Below, piece by piece: positions 36,301 through 43,432 of a stretch of DNA of 64,000 nt. This DNA is from Verrucomicrobia bacterium LW23. Lineage in GTDB: Bacteria; Verrucomicrobiota; Verrucomicrobiia; Methylacidiphilales; UBA1321. Location: the NCBI GenBank assembly GCA_003054695.1, contig QAZA01000017.1:217882-281881 (forward strand). The letters are read 5' to 3'. Within the stretch, counting starts at the first letter, position 1, and the number at the start of each line of letters is the position of its first letter. Made by a program: the position numbers and the translations under genes. The notes beneath the pieces are model-generated. The model ran no database searches, had not been told where the DNA came from, and worked only from the letters and a program-made list of their open reading frames with translations.

Positions 36301-37870
36301 GCTGTGCGGAGAGCGGACCTCCATCTTCCTGCTCGACTTGCAGGCACTCGGCTATCAGCTCGGGCCACTGGCGTCTCTTCTGGAAAGCAAGCGGATCCTC
36401 GGTCATGGGTTGAAGTTTGATTCACTCTGGCTGCGGATGAAGTGCAACATCAAGCTGCGCAACGTGTTCTGCACGTTGACTGCTTCGCGCGTGCTGAATA
36501 ACGGCATCAAACCTGGCAATAACCTGGACCAATGTCTCCAGCGGATGTTGGGGGTGGAGCCTGGCACCGACCAGGCGCTGTCCGACTGGGGCGGACTTTT
36601 CCTGACCGACGATCAGCTGGCGTACGCCGCTCGTGATGTGGCGCATCTGCACCAGCTTTCCGCTCGGCTCTCCCACGAGTTGGAGATGACGGGCCTGGAG
36701 GAAGTATTCGCCATGGAATCGCAGTTGCTCCCCGTCGTGGTGGAGATGGAAGCCGCAGGTATTGCCGTGGATCGCGAAAAGCTGGCTGGCATCGAGAACC
36801 GGTGCCGGACTTCCGCAGCGGCGGCTGCCGACGAGATCCGCGCCATTCTGGAGATGCCCGAGCTCAACATCAAGAGCCAGCCGCAGCTGCTGGCGGCGCT
36901 CAAGGAGTGGGGAATCGATATCGAAAGCACCAACGAAGAAACGCTGCAAGGCGCTGGCGATGAAACGGTTGTGCCGAAGCTCCTGGAGTACCGCTTCCTG
37001 GAGAAGCAGGCGCAACAGGCCGCAACGCTTCTGGAATGCGTTGCCCCGGACGGTCGCATTCACGGTAAGTTCGAACCGACCGGCACCGCCACGGGGCGAT
37101 TCTCCTCCAAAGAACCCAACATGCAGAACATCGGCCGCGGTGATCTGCGCACCTGTTTCGTTGCTCCCGCCGGCCGCAAGCTGGTGGTGGCGGACTACAG
37201 CCAGGTGGAGTTGCGCGCTGCCGCCGCGATTGCCGGCGAGACGAAGATGGTTCAGGCCTACGCCAATGGGGATGACTCGCACCGCCTCACTGCAGCGAAG
37301 GTGCTGAACAAGCCGCTCGCGGACGTTACCAAGGCGGATCGCCAGCTCGCCAAAGCTGTGAACTTCGGTCTTCTCTACGGACAGCACAGTAAGGGCCTGG
37401 TCCGCTATGCCAAAGCGTCTTACGGCGTCACCATGACCGAGGAACAGGCGGGCGATATCCGGCGCAAATTCTTCGAAAATTATGGCGCCATCCGCCAGTG
37501 GCACGGCGAAAGCCACGTCAAAGCGGACAAAGGCATCGACGAGGTGCGTACCGTTTCCGGTCGTCGCCGCCTCATTCCTTCGGAAGCCTCGGAGTGGGAA
37601 CGCTTCACCGCTCTGGTCAACACGCCCGTCCAGGGCGGGTGCGCCGACGGTATCAAAGCCGCACTGATTACCCTGGCCACGGCACTTCCCAAGGGCGCCG
37701 CCATCATCAGCACGGTCCATGACGAAATCATTGTCGAATGCGATGAAGCGATCGGCACCGACGTTAAGCTTCTGTTGGAGAAGACAATGCGCGAAGCCAT
37801 GTCGGCCTTCTTCCCGCAGGTTCCCATCGAAGTTGAGAGCAACGTATGCACCACCTGGGGAGAAAAATAA
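33314..37870 (+). CDS. Fused primase-polymerase / ATPase / exonuclease / family A DNA polymerase
   Basis: 1518 residues holding a whole replisome in one chain. Residues 1-190 are a Prim-Pol (AEP) domain: VDLDS (85-89), TGGGAHLHF (115-123), PSQHASGAVYAW (166-177). A Cys/His cluster (VRCPWCEEHSD, FKCLHAHCDG) follows near 255-305. A P-loop domain has TANRPRAGKDYLAGL near 545-560. After an AT-rich hinge (about 895-930) comes a DnaQ/PolA-type 3'-5' exonuclease (D973, E975 in LAVDIETYGD) and a PolA domain with motif A VADYSQVELRAA (D1294), motif B RQLAKAVNFGLLYG (K1347) and motif C VHDEIIVEC (D1470). All catalytic residues are intact. Separate phage proteins usually carry these roles. Confidence 0.92.
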   Translation: MNIPTPFTESRAEAAVYYRDTLGWAIHPLHGPHKGEPKVRGKKPELKGWRDWQASNLTDELIDKYFGAFGSSNLGCVLRGPHVSVDLDSKPDKGESVRHWLAGKPELAAVPRERTGGGAHLHFLCRDLPAFFNKNGDPYDKPLVAKISDKVGAELFFDGCNLVLTPSQHASGAVYAWEVSGDIPEVTWEQLKSWFGFEEPNRGKDEEKSAGKPKGGKNKEKPWWAKFKADLRTLELVSLFRDQQMLGACIDPDNVQWGVRCPWCEEHSDGGKDWNASSTDTAIFHAPGSVPGFKCLHAHCDGRDIGAVLTWFEERNPGCVDAACKQMRVWAEGQENEDGRPRVVLPGRHRPESMFAEEMGKSLAPSHEWFLKNNVAVSVGVRQFSEKVTCLAFDTVAPVCAVTDVEEHVEVGELQHDKESGDTVFCPRSMNRETAGLMLSSRRFRRQLPNIGRILDLPVPIRQSGGGIAFPKIGYDPRFQTYCDPDAPVIKPMPVAQAKELLLRIHRGFCFRDAQSITHAIARLLTPYCRGLIGWNARTPLWIFTANRPRAGKDYLAGLTSLVYEGTTCEDAPLGSESDETRKRITAALLAGRRIMHFANCQGHIDDAVLIGAITAPVFSSRNIGSTEAKADLRLPNELEFSVSANMGLTFREDVEPRSRKIFLHLRMENPNARHFEIKYLHDFVLAHRGEILGAIAALVGAWIDAGCPERSSEFNSFPKWAAIVGGIMTFHGWGDPCLPHEEDGTEVGGDRLDRAMRALYQGCYERYPERWIDKQAVFQYVAQSEENDDLSFFGYSADDSKKARTRIGMYLRKFDRRELVGIRLELDRASLKSQSQQLRFTKGLEDNVDVCQQVWGGFAPNSLHSAGTLTTFESTPTSKVSDVSPSNINGNSHPRHLLHPSLGVKEKEEEKNIESNIYKEEGDIYKSLERGTRVLKVGKVPEIVRPYQVISDHSRLAEIASLLEGELSLAVDIETYGDRKGDGLDPWKGDIRLLQLCGERTSIFLLDLQALGYQLGPLASLLESKRILGHGLKFDSLWLRMKCNIKLRNVFCTLTASRVLNNGIKPGNNLDQCLQRMLGVEPGTDQALSDWGGLFLTDDQLAYAARDVAHLHQLSARLSHELEMTGLEEVFAMESQLLPVVVEMEAAGIAVDREKLAGIENRCRTSAAAAADEIRAILEMPELNIKSQPQLLAALKEWGIDIESTNEETLQGAGDETVVPKLLEYRFLEKQAQQAATLLECVAPDGRIHGKFEPTGTATGRFSSKEPNMQNIGRGDLRTCFVAPAGRKLVVADYSQVELRAAAAIAGETKMVQAYANGDDSHRLTAAKVLNKPLADVTKADRQLAKAVNFGLLYGQHSKGLVRYAKASYGVTMTEEQAGDIRRKFFENYGAIRQWHGESHVKADKGIDEVRTVSGRRRLIPSEASEWERFTALVNTPVQGGCADGIKAALITLATALPKGAAIISTVHDEIIVECDEAIGTDVKLLLEKTMREAMSAFFPQVPIEVESNVCTTWGEK
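36074..36100 (+). promoter_or_regulatory. Internal ribosome-binding-like site in the polymerase fusion
   Basis: Inside the fusion gene, the strongly AT-rich stretch 36022-36098 carries GAGGAGGGAG (36074-36083), followed in frame by TTG at 36098 (14 nt on) and GTG at 36116. Initiation there would yield a separate exonuclease/polymerase of about 590 residues. The spacing to TTG is long, so this is a candidate only. Confidence 0.35.
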
Positions 37871-38460
37871 TGGACGACTACGCCGCCAGACAATCTGATC
37901 GCGACCGCGCATACGAGCGGGCATACACCTCGCCCGAAGCCTCCCGCTGGATCGCGGAAATGCCGGCCGAAGACCGACAACGCCTTCAGCGTCAGGGACT
38001 TCTCAAGCCGTGCCTCCCGCGCCGCGCCAGTGGCACGCTACTCAGCGACGACCTCGCGGACACCGTGCTCGCCAGTGAAACACCCGATATAATCGCCGAG
38101 ATTGAGCCCGACGAAGCGGAGTCGGAATCGGACACTGTGGCCACTCCAGCCCGCTCGCCGAGTGACGTCCTCGCATCGTTTTGCGCCCGGCTGTGCGGCA
38201 GCAACAACCCGTCGCTGGCGTTCGATGCCGTCTGCTACGGCATGGGCGTCCTCGCCCTGGAAGGTGAAAGCGCAACGCAACTCGCTGCCAAACACGGTGT
38301 TTCGAAGCAGGCGTTTTCCAAGCTCGCCGTGCAATGGTGTGAAACATTCGGGCTGCGTCCCTCGCGGTCGATGAAATCGAAGCTGGCCCGCAAGGCGTAC
38401 CGGGAGAGGACCAAAGCCTTTCACGATCTGCGTCGGTTGACACGGAAACAAAGCGTATGA
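37870..38460 (+). CDS. Phage protein with C-terminal HTH
   Basis: About 196 residues from the ATG that shares one base with the polymerase stop codon (TAATG). The N-terminus is charged and helical (YAARQSDRDRAYERAY). The C-terminal third (SLAFDAVCYGMGVLALEGES, then TQLAAKHGVSKQAFSKLAVQ) is a helix-turn-helix like that of sigma-region-4 or small terminase proteins, followed by a basic tail. It could be a late-gene activator, but no direct evidence is visible. Confidence 0.7.
   Translation: MDDYAARQSDRDRAYERAYTSPEASRWIAEMPAEDRQRLQRQGLLKPCLPRRASGTLLSDDLADTVLASETPDIIAEIEPDEAESESDTVATPARSPSDVLASFCARLCGSNNPSLAFDAVCYGMGVLALEGESATQLAAKHGVSKQAFSKLAVQWCETFGLRPSRSMKSKLARKAYRERTKAFHDLRRLTRKQSV
38437..38443 (+). 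promoter_or_regulatory. TTGACAC start-linked element before the 38457 gene
   Basis: TTGACAC ends 13 nt before the ATG at 38457. No Shine-Dalgarno sequence is present. Confidence 0.55.
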
Positions 38461-38966
38461 GCGAAGCTACCCTTATTCCTAATTTTGCCCCGCGAATTCT
38501 CGAAGCCTTCCGCGAGGCGAATCGACTGGCGGCTGGAGCAAAGGACCAGGCGTCGGCGGCGGTGGCAAAGGCGCTGGAGTGCGGAAAGCTGCTCGTCGAG
38601 CAGAAGCAAGCTCTGGGCCATGGCGCGTGGCTTCCGTGGCTGGATACCAATGTACCTGAGATTTCGGAGTGGACTGCGCGTCGTTACATGGGATTGGCAA
38701 AACGGGCACATGTGCTCGATTTGAACGATACCGCCACCATCCGCCAAGCGTACGTCGCCACAGGCATCATTCCGACGACCGAGAAAGAACCTGCGGCACC
38801 CAACCCCCATAAGCCATGGGTGAAGTTCGTCCGCCCTCTCGACGCATTCCGCCTCTGGTACAACCGGCGTATTGAACTTGGCGGTATCGACACCTGGCCG
38901 GAGGACGCCCGCCGCATACTGAAGAATGAGCTGCGATGGTTCGTCAATCTCTACGAAAAGCTGTAG
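38457..38966 (+). CDS. DUF3102-like phage protein
   Basis: 169 residues. The pattern AREANRLA-type helix, AKALECGKLLVEQKQALGHG, AWLPWLDTNVPEISEWTARR and YMGLAKRA matches DUF3102-like phage proteins, in which a helix is followed by an HTH-like arm. It overlaps the previous gene by 4 bp (ATGA) and is preceded by the TTGACAC element. The function of the family is unknown; it may be regulatory. Confidence 0.7.
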   Translation: MSEATLIPNFAPRILEAFREANRLAAGAKDQASAAVAKALECGKLLVEQKQALGHGAWLPWLDTNVPEISEWTARRYMGLAKRAHVLDLNDTATIRQAYVATGIIPTTEKEPAAPNPHKPWVKFVRPLDAFRLWYNRRIELGGIDTWPEDARRILKNELRWFVNLYEKL

Positions 38967-39007
38967 CAGTGGTAGGCGAGTAGGATCGAGTATGCTTACC
39001 TTCGCGG

Positions 39008-39014
39008 TTGACAC
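39008..39014 (+). promoter_or_regulatory. TTGACAC element before a small AT-rich ORF
   Basis: TTGACAC ends 18 nt before the ATG at 39033, the loosest spacing of the series. It could alternatively be a -35 box. Confidence 0.35.
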
Positions 39015-39032
39015 GCTAACCTATATGCAAAG

Positions 39033-39239
39033 ATGTACGCATATACTTTTCTTATAAACTGCCGTATTGCTGTTGCATTGATTCGAAAGTTGAATATACT
39101 ATGCAAAGTTAGTAAGGGCTCCATCATTCTGATGAACACCTTATCCTTAGCCACTGCGAACCAACAGGTTACGCTGATCAATAGCATCAGCAGGCTTCCG
39201 GGCGCCTATGTATATTTCGGGTTGCACGCCATGGGGTGA
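39033..39239 (+). CDS. Possible small hydrophobic phage protein
   Basis: 68 residues with an apolar N-terminal segment (AYTFLINCRIAVALI). Base composition is much richer in AT than the neighbours. Support is weak: the TTGACAC element lies 18 nt upstream and the frame is open. A shorter form could start at 39132. No homologue is recognised. Confidence 0.3.
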   Translation: MYAYTFLINCRIAVALIRKLNILCKVSKGSIILMNTLSLATANQQVTLINSISRLPGAYVYFGLHAMG

Positions 39240-39399
39240 GTTTAAGAGAGACCTATTTTTTTTCAATCTGACACTTTATAGCGCTCCCGGACCCGGCGCT
39301 CGGCGGGTTTCCCCTCGGAAAGAGCACCAAAACGGGCGGGTAGAAGGTGGTGAAAAGCGTGTCCAAGAAGCGTAAGGATGACAGTTTGAAGGTTGCATC

Positions 39400-39421
39400 T
39401 TGACAGAAAGCGGGATGTCAA
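39400..39421. promoter_or_regulatory. TTGACA-N10-TGTCAA inverted repeat
   Basis: TTGACA (39400-39405) and TGTCAA (39416-39421) form a perfect inverted pair 10 nt apart in the 300-bp gap before the terminase genes. It carries the same hexamer as the start-linked element but is not next to a start codon. No gene is seen in 39240-39539 apart from this and the terminator. Confidence 0.4.
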
Positions 39422-39477
39422 CCGGCGGACCTTCGGCGCAAAGCGGTTTTCTTCATACATTGTGTGTGTATAGCGTT

Positions 39478-39506
39478 GGCCGGGCAGTCGCCCGGCCTTC
39501 TTTATT
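39478..39506 (+). terminator. Rho-independent terminator separating early and late genes
   Basis: GGCCGGGC-AGTC-GCCCGGCC is a perfect 8-bp GC stem with a 4-nt loop, followed by TTCTTTATT. It lies 34 nt before the small terminase gene, so it could insulate it or act as an antitermination point. Confidence 0.75.
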
Positions 39507-39520
39507 GCCATGTTCGCTGG

Positions 39521-39527
39521 TTGACAC
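39521..39527 (+). promoter_or_regulatory. TTGACAC start-linked element before small terminase
   Basis: Ends 12 nt before the ATG at 39540, with no Shine-Dalgarno sequence. Confidence 0.6.
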
Positions 39528-39539
39528 ATTGCGTGGTTT

Positions 39540-40211
39540 ATGACAAACGCAACCAATATTTCGGCGGACATGGCATCACGGGTTCTTGACGCGAATTGGA
39601 AGAACGTGGTGAAGAAAGTGGGCGCGGGCAAGACGCTAAACTCCACCGAGTTGGCGGTGATCAAGGCACGCGCGGCAGGGGTGGAGCACGAAACGGTGAC
39701 GGTGGCGCGGGATATTTCGGAGCTGGCTCGCATCCTGGCCGTCAGCCGGCAGACGCTCTACACCTGGAAGAAGCGGCCGGACGCGCCCAAGGCTCAGCCG
39801 GACGGGACGCACAATGTCGTCGCCTGGCGCCTCTTTATCCGGGAACACGACTTGAAAGTGGGGCTGTCGCCGGACTCCGAGATGCTCAAGGCGCGCAAAC
39901 TGCTGGCGGAAATCGAGGATCGCGAGCTGCGCGTGGCGCAGCGCAAAGGTCAGTACGTACTGAAGGCGGAAGTCGAGGCAGAATGGAGCCGCCGCATGGC
40001 AGTGTTGAAGAACCTGATGTACTCGAAGGTGACGCTGGAGTTACCGCCGCTGGTCGTCGGCATGGACGCCGTTGAGATCGCCCAACTCGCAACGGATACG
40101 CTCGATGCGGTGCTTCGGGAAGCCGCGCAGGTTCGTTTTCCAGATCCCGTTGAGCTCGAGAGCGAAGCTGAGGAGGAAACCGCAACGGACAGCGAGGAAC
40201 AGGGGTCGTGA
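39540..40211 (+). CDS. Terminase small subunit (Nu1-like)
   Basis: 223 residues. An HTH in the middle (ISELARILAVSRQTLYTWKK) matches the DNA-recognition arm of small terminases, followed by DAPKAQPDGTHNVVAWRLFI and a helical oligomerisation region (MLKARKLLAEIEDRELRVAQ), then an acidic tail. It starts 12 nt after a TTGACAC element and overlaps the large terminase start by 4 bp (GTGA). It would bind the packaging site. Confidence 0.82.
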   Translation: MTNATNISADMASRVLDANWKNVVKKVGAGKTLNSTELAVIKARAAGVEHETVTVARDISELARILAVSRQTLYTWKKRPDAPKAQPDGTHNVVAWRLFIREHDLKVGLSPDSEMLKARKLLAEIEDRELRVAQRKGQYVLKAEVEAEWSRRMAVLKNLMYSKVTLELPPLVVGMDAVEIAQLATDTLDAVLREAAQVRFPDPVELESEAEEETATDSEEQGS

Positions 40212-42070
40212 ACGTTGCCGGCATTCAGAAGGGGCGGGCGCCTGGCTTTTACTTCCGCGCTTGGGCCCGCATCTGCGCTCCTCCCGACCGCCGCCCCATC
40301 TGGCAGTGGGCGGAGGAGCATGTGCGGGCCATACCATATTCTCCGACGCCGGGATCATTCCGAATCAGCAATTCGCCGCAGATCCGCGCGGTGTTTGACG
40401 CAATAACGGATCCGCGCGTCCGGCTGGTATCCATCATTGCGGCAGTGCAGGCCAGTAAGACGACCGTGTCGGAACTATCCTTGGCTTATAGCATTGCGAA
40501 CCTGCCCGGCCCGACACTCTGGCTTAATGAAACGGACGAGGACGCGAAGGACCAGAGCGAGGCGCGCTTACAGAAGCTCTTCGATGCGTGCGCGCCGGTC
40601 CGCGCGCTCTATCCCGCCAACCGGCACCAGAAACGCAACACGACCATCTACTTCGCCAACGGTATGACGCTGTGGATGGCGGGGGCCCACAATCGGACGA
40701 ACCTGCAACGCCGGTCCATCCGATGGCTGTTCGGAGATGAAACCTGGCAATGGCCCACCGGCCACATGGCCGAAGCTGAGGCGCGTGTTACCGCGTTCGG
40801 CTGGTTGGGGAAGTGCATTTTCTCCTCGCAGGGTGGGGTTGAGGATGACGATACCCACCGCAAGTTTGAGACGACCGACATGCGGGAATGGACGTTTGCC
40901 TGTCCCAAATGCGGGTTTCGACAGGCGTTCCGTTGGGAGAACGTGGAGTGGTCCAAAGACTGCAAGGACGAAGACGAGCAATACGACTTTGCGCGGATCC
41001 ACGAGACGGCGTCTCTTCGGTGCGAGGCCTGCAACGAGTACCTGCCCGACACAGATGCCACGCGACGGGAGCTCAATGCCACGGGGCGTTTCGTGGCGCA
41101 GAATAGCAAGGCCGCGAAGGAGAATGTAGGTTTCCACTGGAACGCCCTGGCCACCATGTCCTGGGGCAAGTTGGCGGAACTCTATCTGCGCGCCAAGACG
41201 GCGGCGCGTCGTGGGGACACCTCCCTGTTGCAACAGTTTTACCAGAAACGACTTGCGTTGCCGTGGCGGGAGTTCGTTGAGGATTTCAAGGTCGAGATCA
41301 CCAAGAGCGGCTATCTCCTCGGACATACCTGGGCGGACGAAGGCGGGCTGGATACCCGTGGGCGCGTGATTTCCGGTCCGTTCCCTACCGACTTCAGGCA
41401 CATCCCGCTCCGGTTTCTGACCGTGGACGTACAGTTGGATCACTTCTTCTCCACGGTGCGCGGTTGGTCGGCAGAGGGATCGTCGCGCCTGATGTGGTGT
41501 GAGAGGCTGACGACCTGGGAGGATATTGACCGGCTGCAGGAGCGGTTTGGCATTCACGGCAGCCTGGTGTTCGTGGACGCCAATTTTAATTCCTTTGAGG
41601 TATATCGCCAATGTTCCCGGCGCGGGTGGACGGCGCTCATTGGCGACAAGCGCTCGACTTTTCCGCATAAGTCGGCCACAGGCAGGAAGATCGAGCGATT
41701 CTACAGCGCGCGCAATCGGGTGGCAGTTGGTAAGAACGGGTGCAATCTGCACCGTTTCTCCACGCTCAATGTAAAGGACTGCCTCTCGCGTCTGCGGCGC
41801 AACCAGGATCCCGGCCAGGGACCGACGTGGGAGATCGCGGATGATGTCCCGGAGGAATACATCGCCCAGTTGGACGCTGAGCAGCGGATTCGAAAGAACG
41901 ATAAGTGGATTTGGGAGGTTATCCGCAATGCTCCGAATCACTATTTCGACTGCGAAACCATGCAGGTTTGCGGTGCTCTGATGTTGAAACTCATTGGGCA
42001 AGAATCGGGGGCGTTGGGAAAGTATGATGGCGGTTCTGCCGACGATGAAGGGACCGAATCAGAAGCGTGA
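40208..42070 (+). CDS. Terminase large subunit (lambda gpA-like)
   Basis: 620 residues, GTG start. The gpA family is recognised from ISNSPQIRAVFDAITDPRVR, VSIIAAVQASKTTVSELSLA (P-loop, with a Lys in ASKT) and LWLNETDEDAKDQSEARLQK. A zinc-binding insert has CPKCGFRQAFRW and CEACNEY. The C-terminal nuclease is shown by LRFLTVDVQLDHFFSTVRGW and SLVFVDANFNSFEVYRQC. It cuts and translocates phage DNA into the procapsid together with the small subunit. Full length for the family. Confidence 0.92.
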   Translation: MNVAGIQKGRAPGFYFRAWARICAPPDRRPIWQWAEEHVRAIPYSPTPGSFRISNSPQIRAVFDAITDPRVRLVSIIAAVQASKTTVSELSLAYSIANLPGPTLWLNETDEDAKDQSEARLQKLFDACAPVRALYPANRHQKRNTTIYFANGMTLWMAGAHNRTNLQRRSIRWLFGDETWQWPTGHMAEAEARVTAFGWLGKCIFSSQGGVEDDDTHRKFETTDMREWTFACPKCGFRQAFRWENVEWSKDCKDEDEQYDFARIHETASLRCEACNEYLPDTDATRRELNATGRFVAQNSKAAKENVGFHWNALATMSWGKLAELYLRAKTAARRGDTSLLQQFYQKRLALPWREFVEDFKVEITKSGYLLGHTWADEGGLDTRGRVISGPFPTDFRHIPLRFLTVDVQLDHFFSTVRGWSAEGSSRLMWCERLTTWEDIDRLQERFGIHGSLVFVDANFNSFEVYRQCSRRGWTALIGDKRSTFPHKSATGRKIERFYSARNRVAVGKNGCNLHRFSTLNVKDCLSRLRRNQDPGQGPTWEIADDVPEEYIAQLDAEQRIRKNDKWIWEVIRNAPNHYFDCETMQVCGALMLKLIGQESGALGKYDGGSADDEGTESEA

Positions 42071-42072
42071 GG

Positions 42073-42456
42073 CAGGGACTTTGCATGTCCCAGGGACTTG
42101 TTAGACCAATGATCAGAGTTATTTGGGAGAAATCCCGCGGGGATTTTGAGATGCGAGCAAGGCGGGCCGAAGGGAGTGCATCCGCATGGATGCTCGACCG
42201 TAGGTCCAACGCAGATCGAGCTCAAAAGCACCCGGGATTTCTCCCAACTAACTCTGATCATTGGTCTTAAGTCCCTGGGACAATCGCGATGGAACGCAGG
42301 GACAATACGAGTCCCTGATTACCTGAAAGTCCCAGGGACATGTTGCGTCCCTGCGACGTTATTTTAGAAGGGACATGCGAAGTCCCTGGCTCTTCGCATG
42401 GCCCAGGGACATTGCCCGTCCCTTCGGTATCTTCACTGGAGGGACATCTGAAGTCC
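42073..42456. repeat. Tandem GGGAC-N7-GTCCC hairpin array
   Basis: Units with a perfect 5-7 bp stem and a constant 7-nt loop of varying sequence occur at 42073, 42297, 42333, 42368, 42404 and 42439 (the last with only four bases on its right side). A further unit starts at 42091 and is split by the MITE-like insertion. From 42297 on the units are spaced 35-36 bp. Loops read TTTGCAT, AATACGA, ATGTTGC, ATGCGAA, ATTGCCC and ATCTGAA. The array fills the 434-bp gap between terminase and the RuvC-like gene. No protein gene is supported here. Confidence 0.8.
42104..42266. mobile_element. MITE-like 163-bp element with long inverted ends
   Basis: The ends read GACCAATGATCAGAGTTA and, inverted, the same 18 bases; the arms continue through a GGGAGAAATCCCG block to about 34 bp. 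Inner TTTTGAG/CTCAAAA pieces also pair. TTA flanks both sides (42101-42103, 42267-42269) as a probable target duplication. Removing the element and one TTA restores CAGGGAC-TTGTTAA-GTCCCTG, exactly the 7-bp stem and 7-nt loop of the surrounding array. No coding capacity. Confidence 0.75.
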
Positions 42457-42485
42457 ACGTACGCCGTGCGAAACCGCCCGTTCCA

Positions 42486-42492
42486 TTGACAC
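42486..42492 (+). promoter_or_regulatory. TTGACAC start-linked element before the RuvC-like gene
   Basis: Ends 12 nt before the ATG at 42505. Confidence 0.6.
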
Positions 42493-42504
42493 GCCGCCCT
42501 TGCC

Positions 42505-43029
42505 ATGAATGCATTGGCTTTGGACATTGGGACCACGACGGGATGGGCGATCTGGGACAACGGCCAGGTGCTTTCCGGCTCCTGGCTTTTGGCGACGGAA
42601 AAGCAGCTTCGCCAGCAACGGAAGGTCGGAGGCGAGCGCCGGGGCGATATCCGGTTCTTCCAGCTTCGGGACCGGATTGCCGAGTCGATTACCCAGCATC
42701 GGATCGAAGTCCTTGTTTTCGAAGACGTCATGTTCTGTAGCTCCCAGGCGCAAAGCCAGCTCTGGGCTTCCCTCCGTACGGCGGTCTGGCTTGAGGGGCA
42801 ATCTGTATCCCGTGTCGAGTGCGTCCACACGGGCACGTTGAAGAAATTTGCGACTGGGGCGGGGACCGCCGGGAAAGAGCAGATGGTTGCGGCTGCGGCC
42901 AACCTGGCGCACCCGTGGGGGCGCGTGGTCGCAGACGACAACGAGGCGGACGCGCTGCACATTCTGCGGTGGTGGCACAGCCAGAACGCGGCGGTCGGCG
43001 AGAAGGCAGTAGTCGTGCCAAGTGCCTAA
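42505..43029 (+). CDS. RuvC-like Holliday junction resolvase
   Basis: 174 residues. RNase H fold of phage RuvC-like resolvases: the first acidic strand ALDIGTTTGWAIWDNG, the helix-strand IEVLVFEDVMFCSSQAQSQL (catalytic Glu), and the C-terminal VADDNEADALHILRWW with the acidic cluster. It would resolve branched phage DNA before packaging, fitting its position right after terminase. Start set by the TTGACAC element 12 nt upstream. Confidence 0.82.
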   Translation: MNALALDIGTTTGWAIWDNGQVLSGSWLLATEKQLRQQRKVGGERRGDIRFFQLRDRIAESITQHRIEVLVFEDVMFCSSQAQSQLWASLRTAVWLEGQSVSRVECVHTGTLKKFATGAGTAGKEQMVAAAANLAHPWGRVVADDNEADALHILRWWHSQNAAVGEKAVVVPSA

Positions 43030-43110
43030 ATCAGAGGAAGATAGGGAGCAAATAAAGATGCCGGAAATCGGTCGAATGCCCTTGGACTCTTCGCGGAATT
43101 GAGGGAAGTG

Positions 43111-43380
43111 ATGGCCATCATGAAAAACGAATCCCGCCCCGCCAAACGCGCCCCGCGCACCACCGCCAACGACGCCACGCTGGCGTTCATGGCCGAACTC
43201 ACGCCTTGCCAAACCCTGGCCCAGGCGCTCGCCGACCACCTGGACGACCACGCCGGATACGACCCCGACAACCTCAACTGGGGCCACGTCGGCGACATCC
43301 AACGCACCCGCCACCAACTCCGGGAGATCTGCACGTTGCTCGGCATCGAAACCCCCGGAGAAAATTCGCCGCGCCGCTAA
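43111..43380 (+). CDS. Small phage protein of unknown function
   Basis: About 89 residues, basic N-terminus (MKNESRPAKRAPRTT) then a helical region (LTPCQTLAQALADHLDDHAG, YDPDNLNWGHVGDIQRTRHQ). ATG 43111 or 43120 are both possible; GAGGGAAG precedes, one of the few Shine-Dalgarno-like leaders in this phage. I do not recognise it. Confidence 0.55.
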   Translation: MAIMKNESRPAKRAPRTTANDATLAFMAELTPCQTLAQALADHLDDHAGYDPDNLNWGHVGDIQRTRHQLREICTLLGIETPGENSPRR

Positions 43381-43432
43381 TCCGCCCTCCGCCCCCAACG
43401 CAACCACCCACCCCCCACAAAAACCACCCACC

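Noticed and set aside
35174..37924. Long minus-strand frames opposite the polymerase fusion
   Set aside because: Shadows of a GC-rich plus-strand gene with all catalytic motifs intact. No homology in the minus frames.
42067..42270. Short open frame (MRARRAEGSASAWMLD type) and its minus-strand twin at 41941-42261
   Set aside because: Both lie on the MITE-like inverted repeat. They reflect the repeat's structure, not coding selection.
42297..42456. CRISPR array
   Set aside because: The constant parts are 5-7 nt inverted arms with 7-nt loops, not 23-36 nt direct repeats with spacers, and no cas gene is present.
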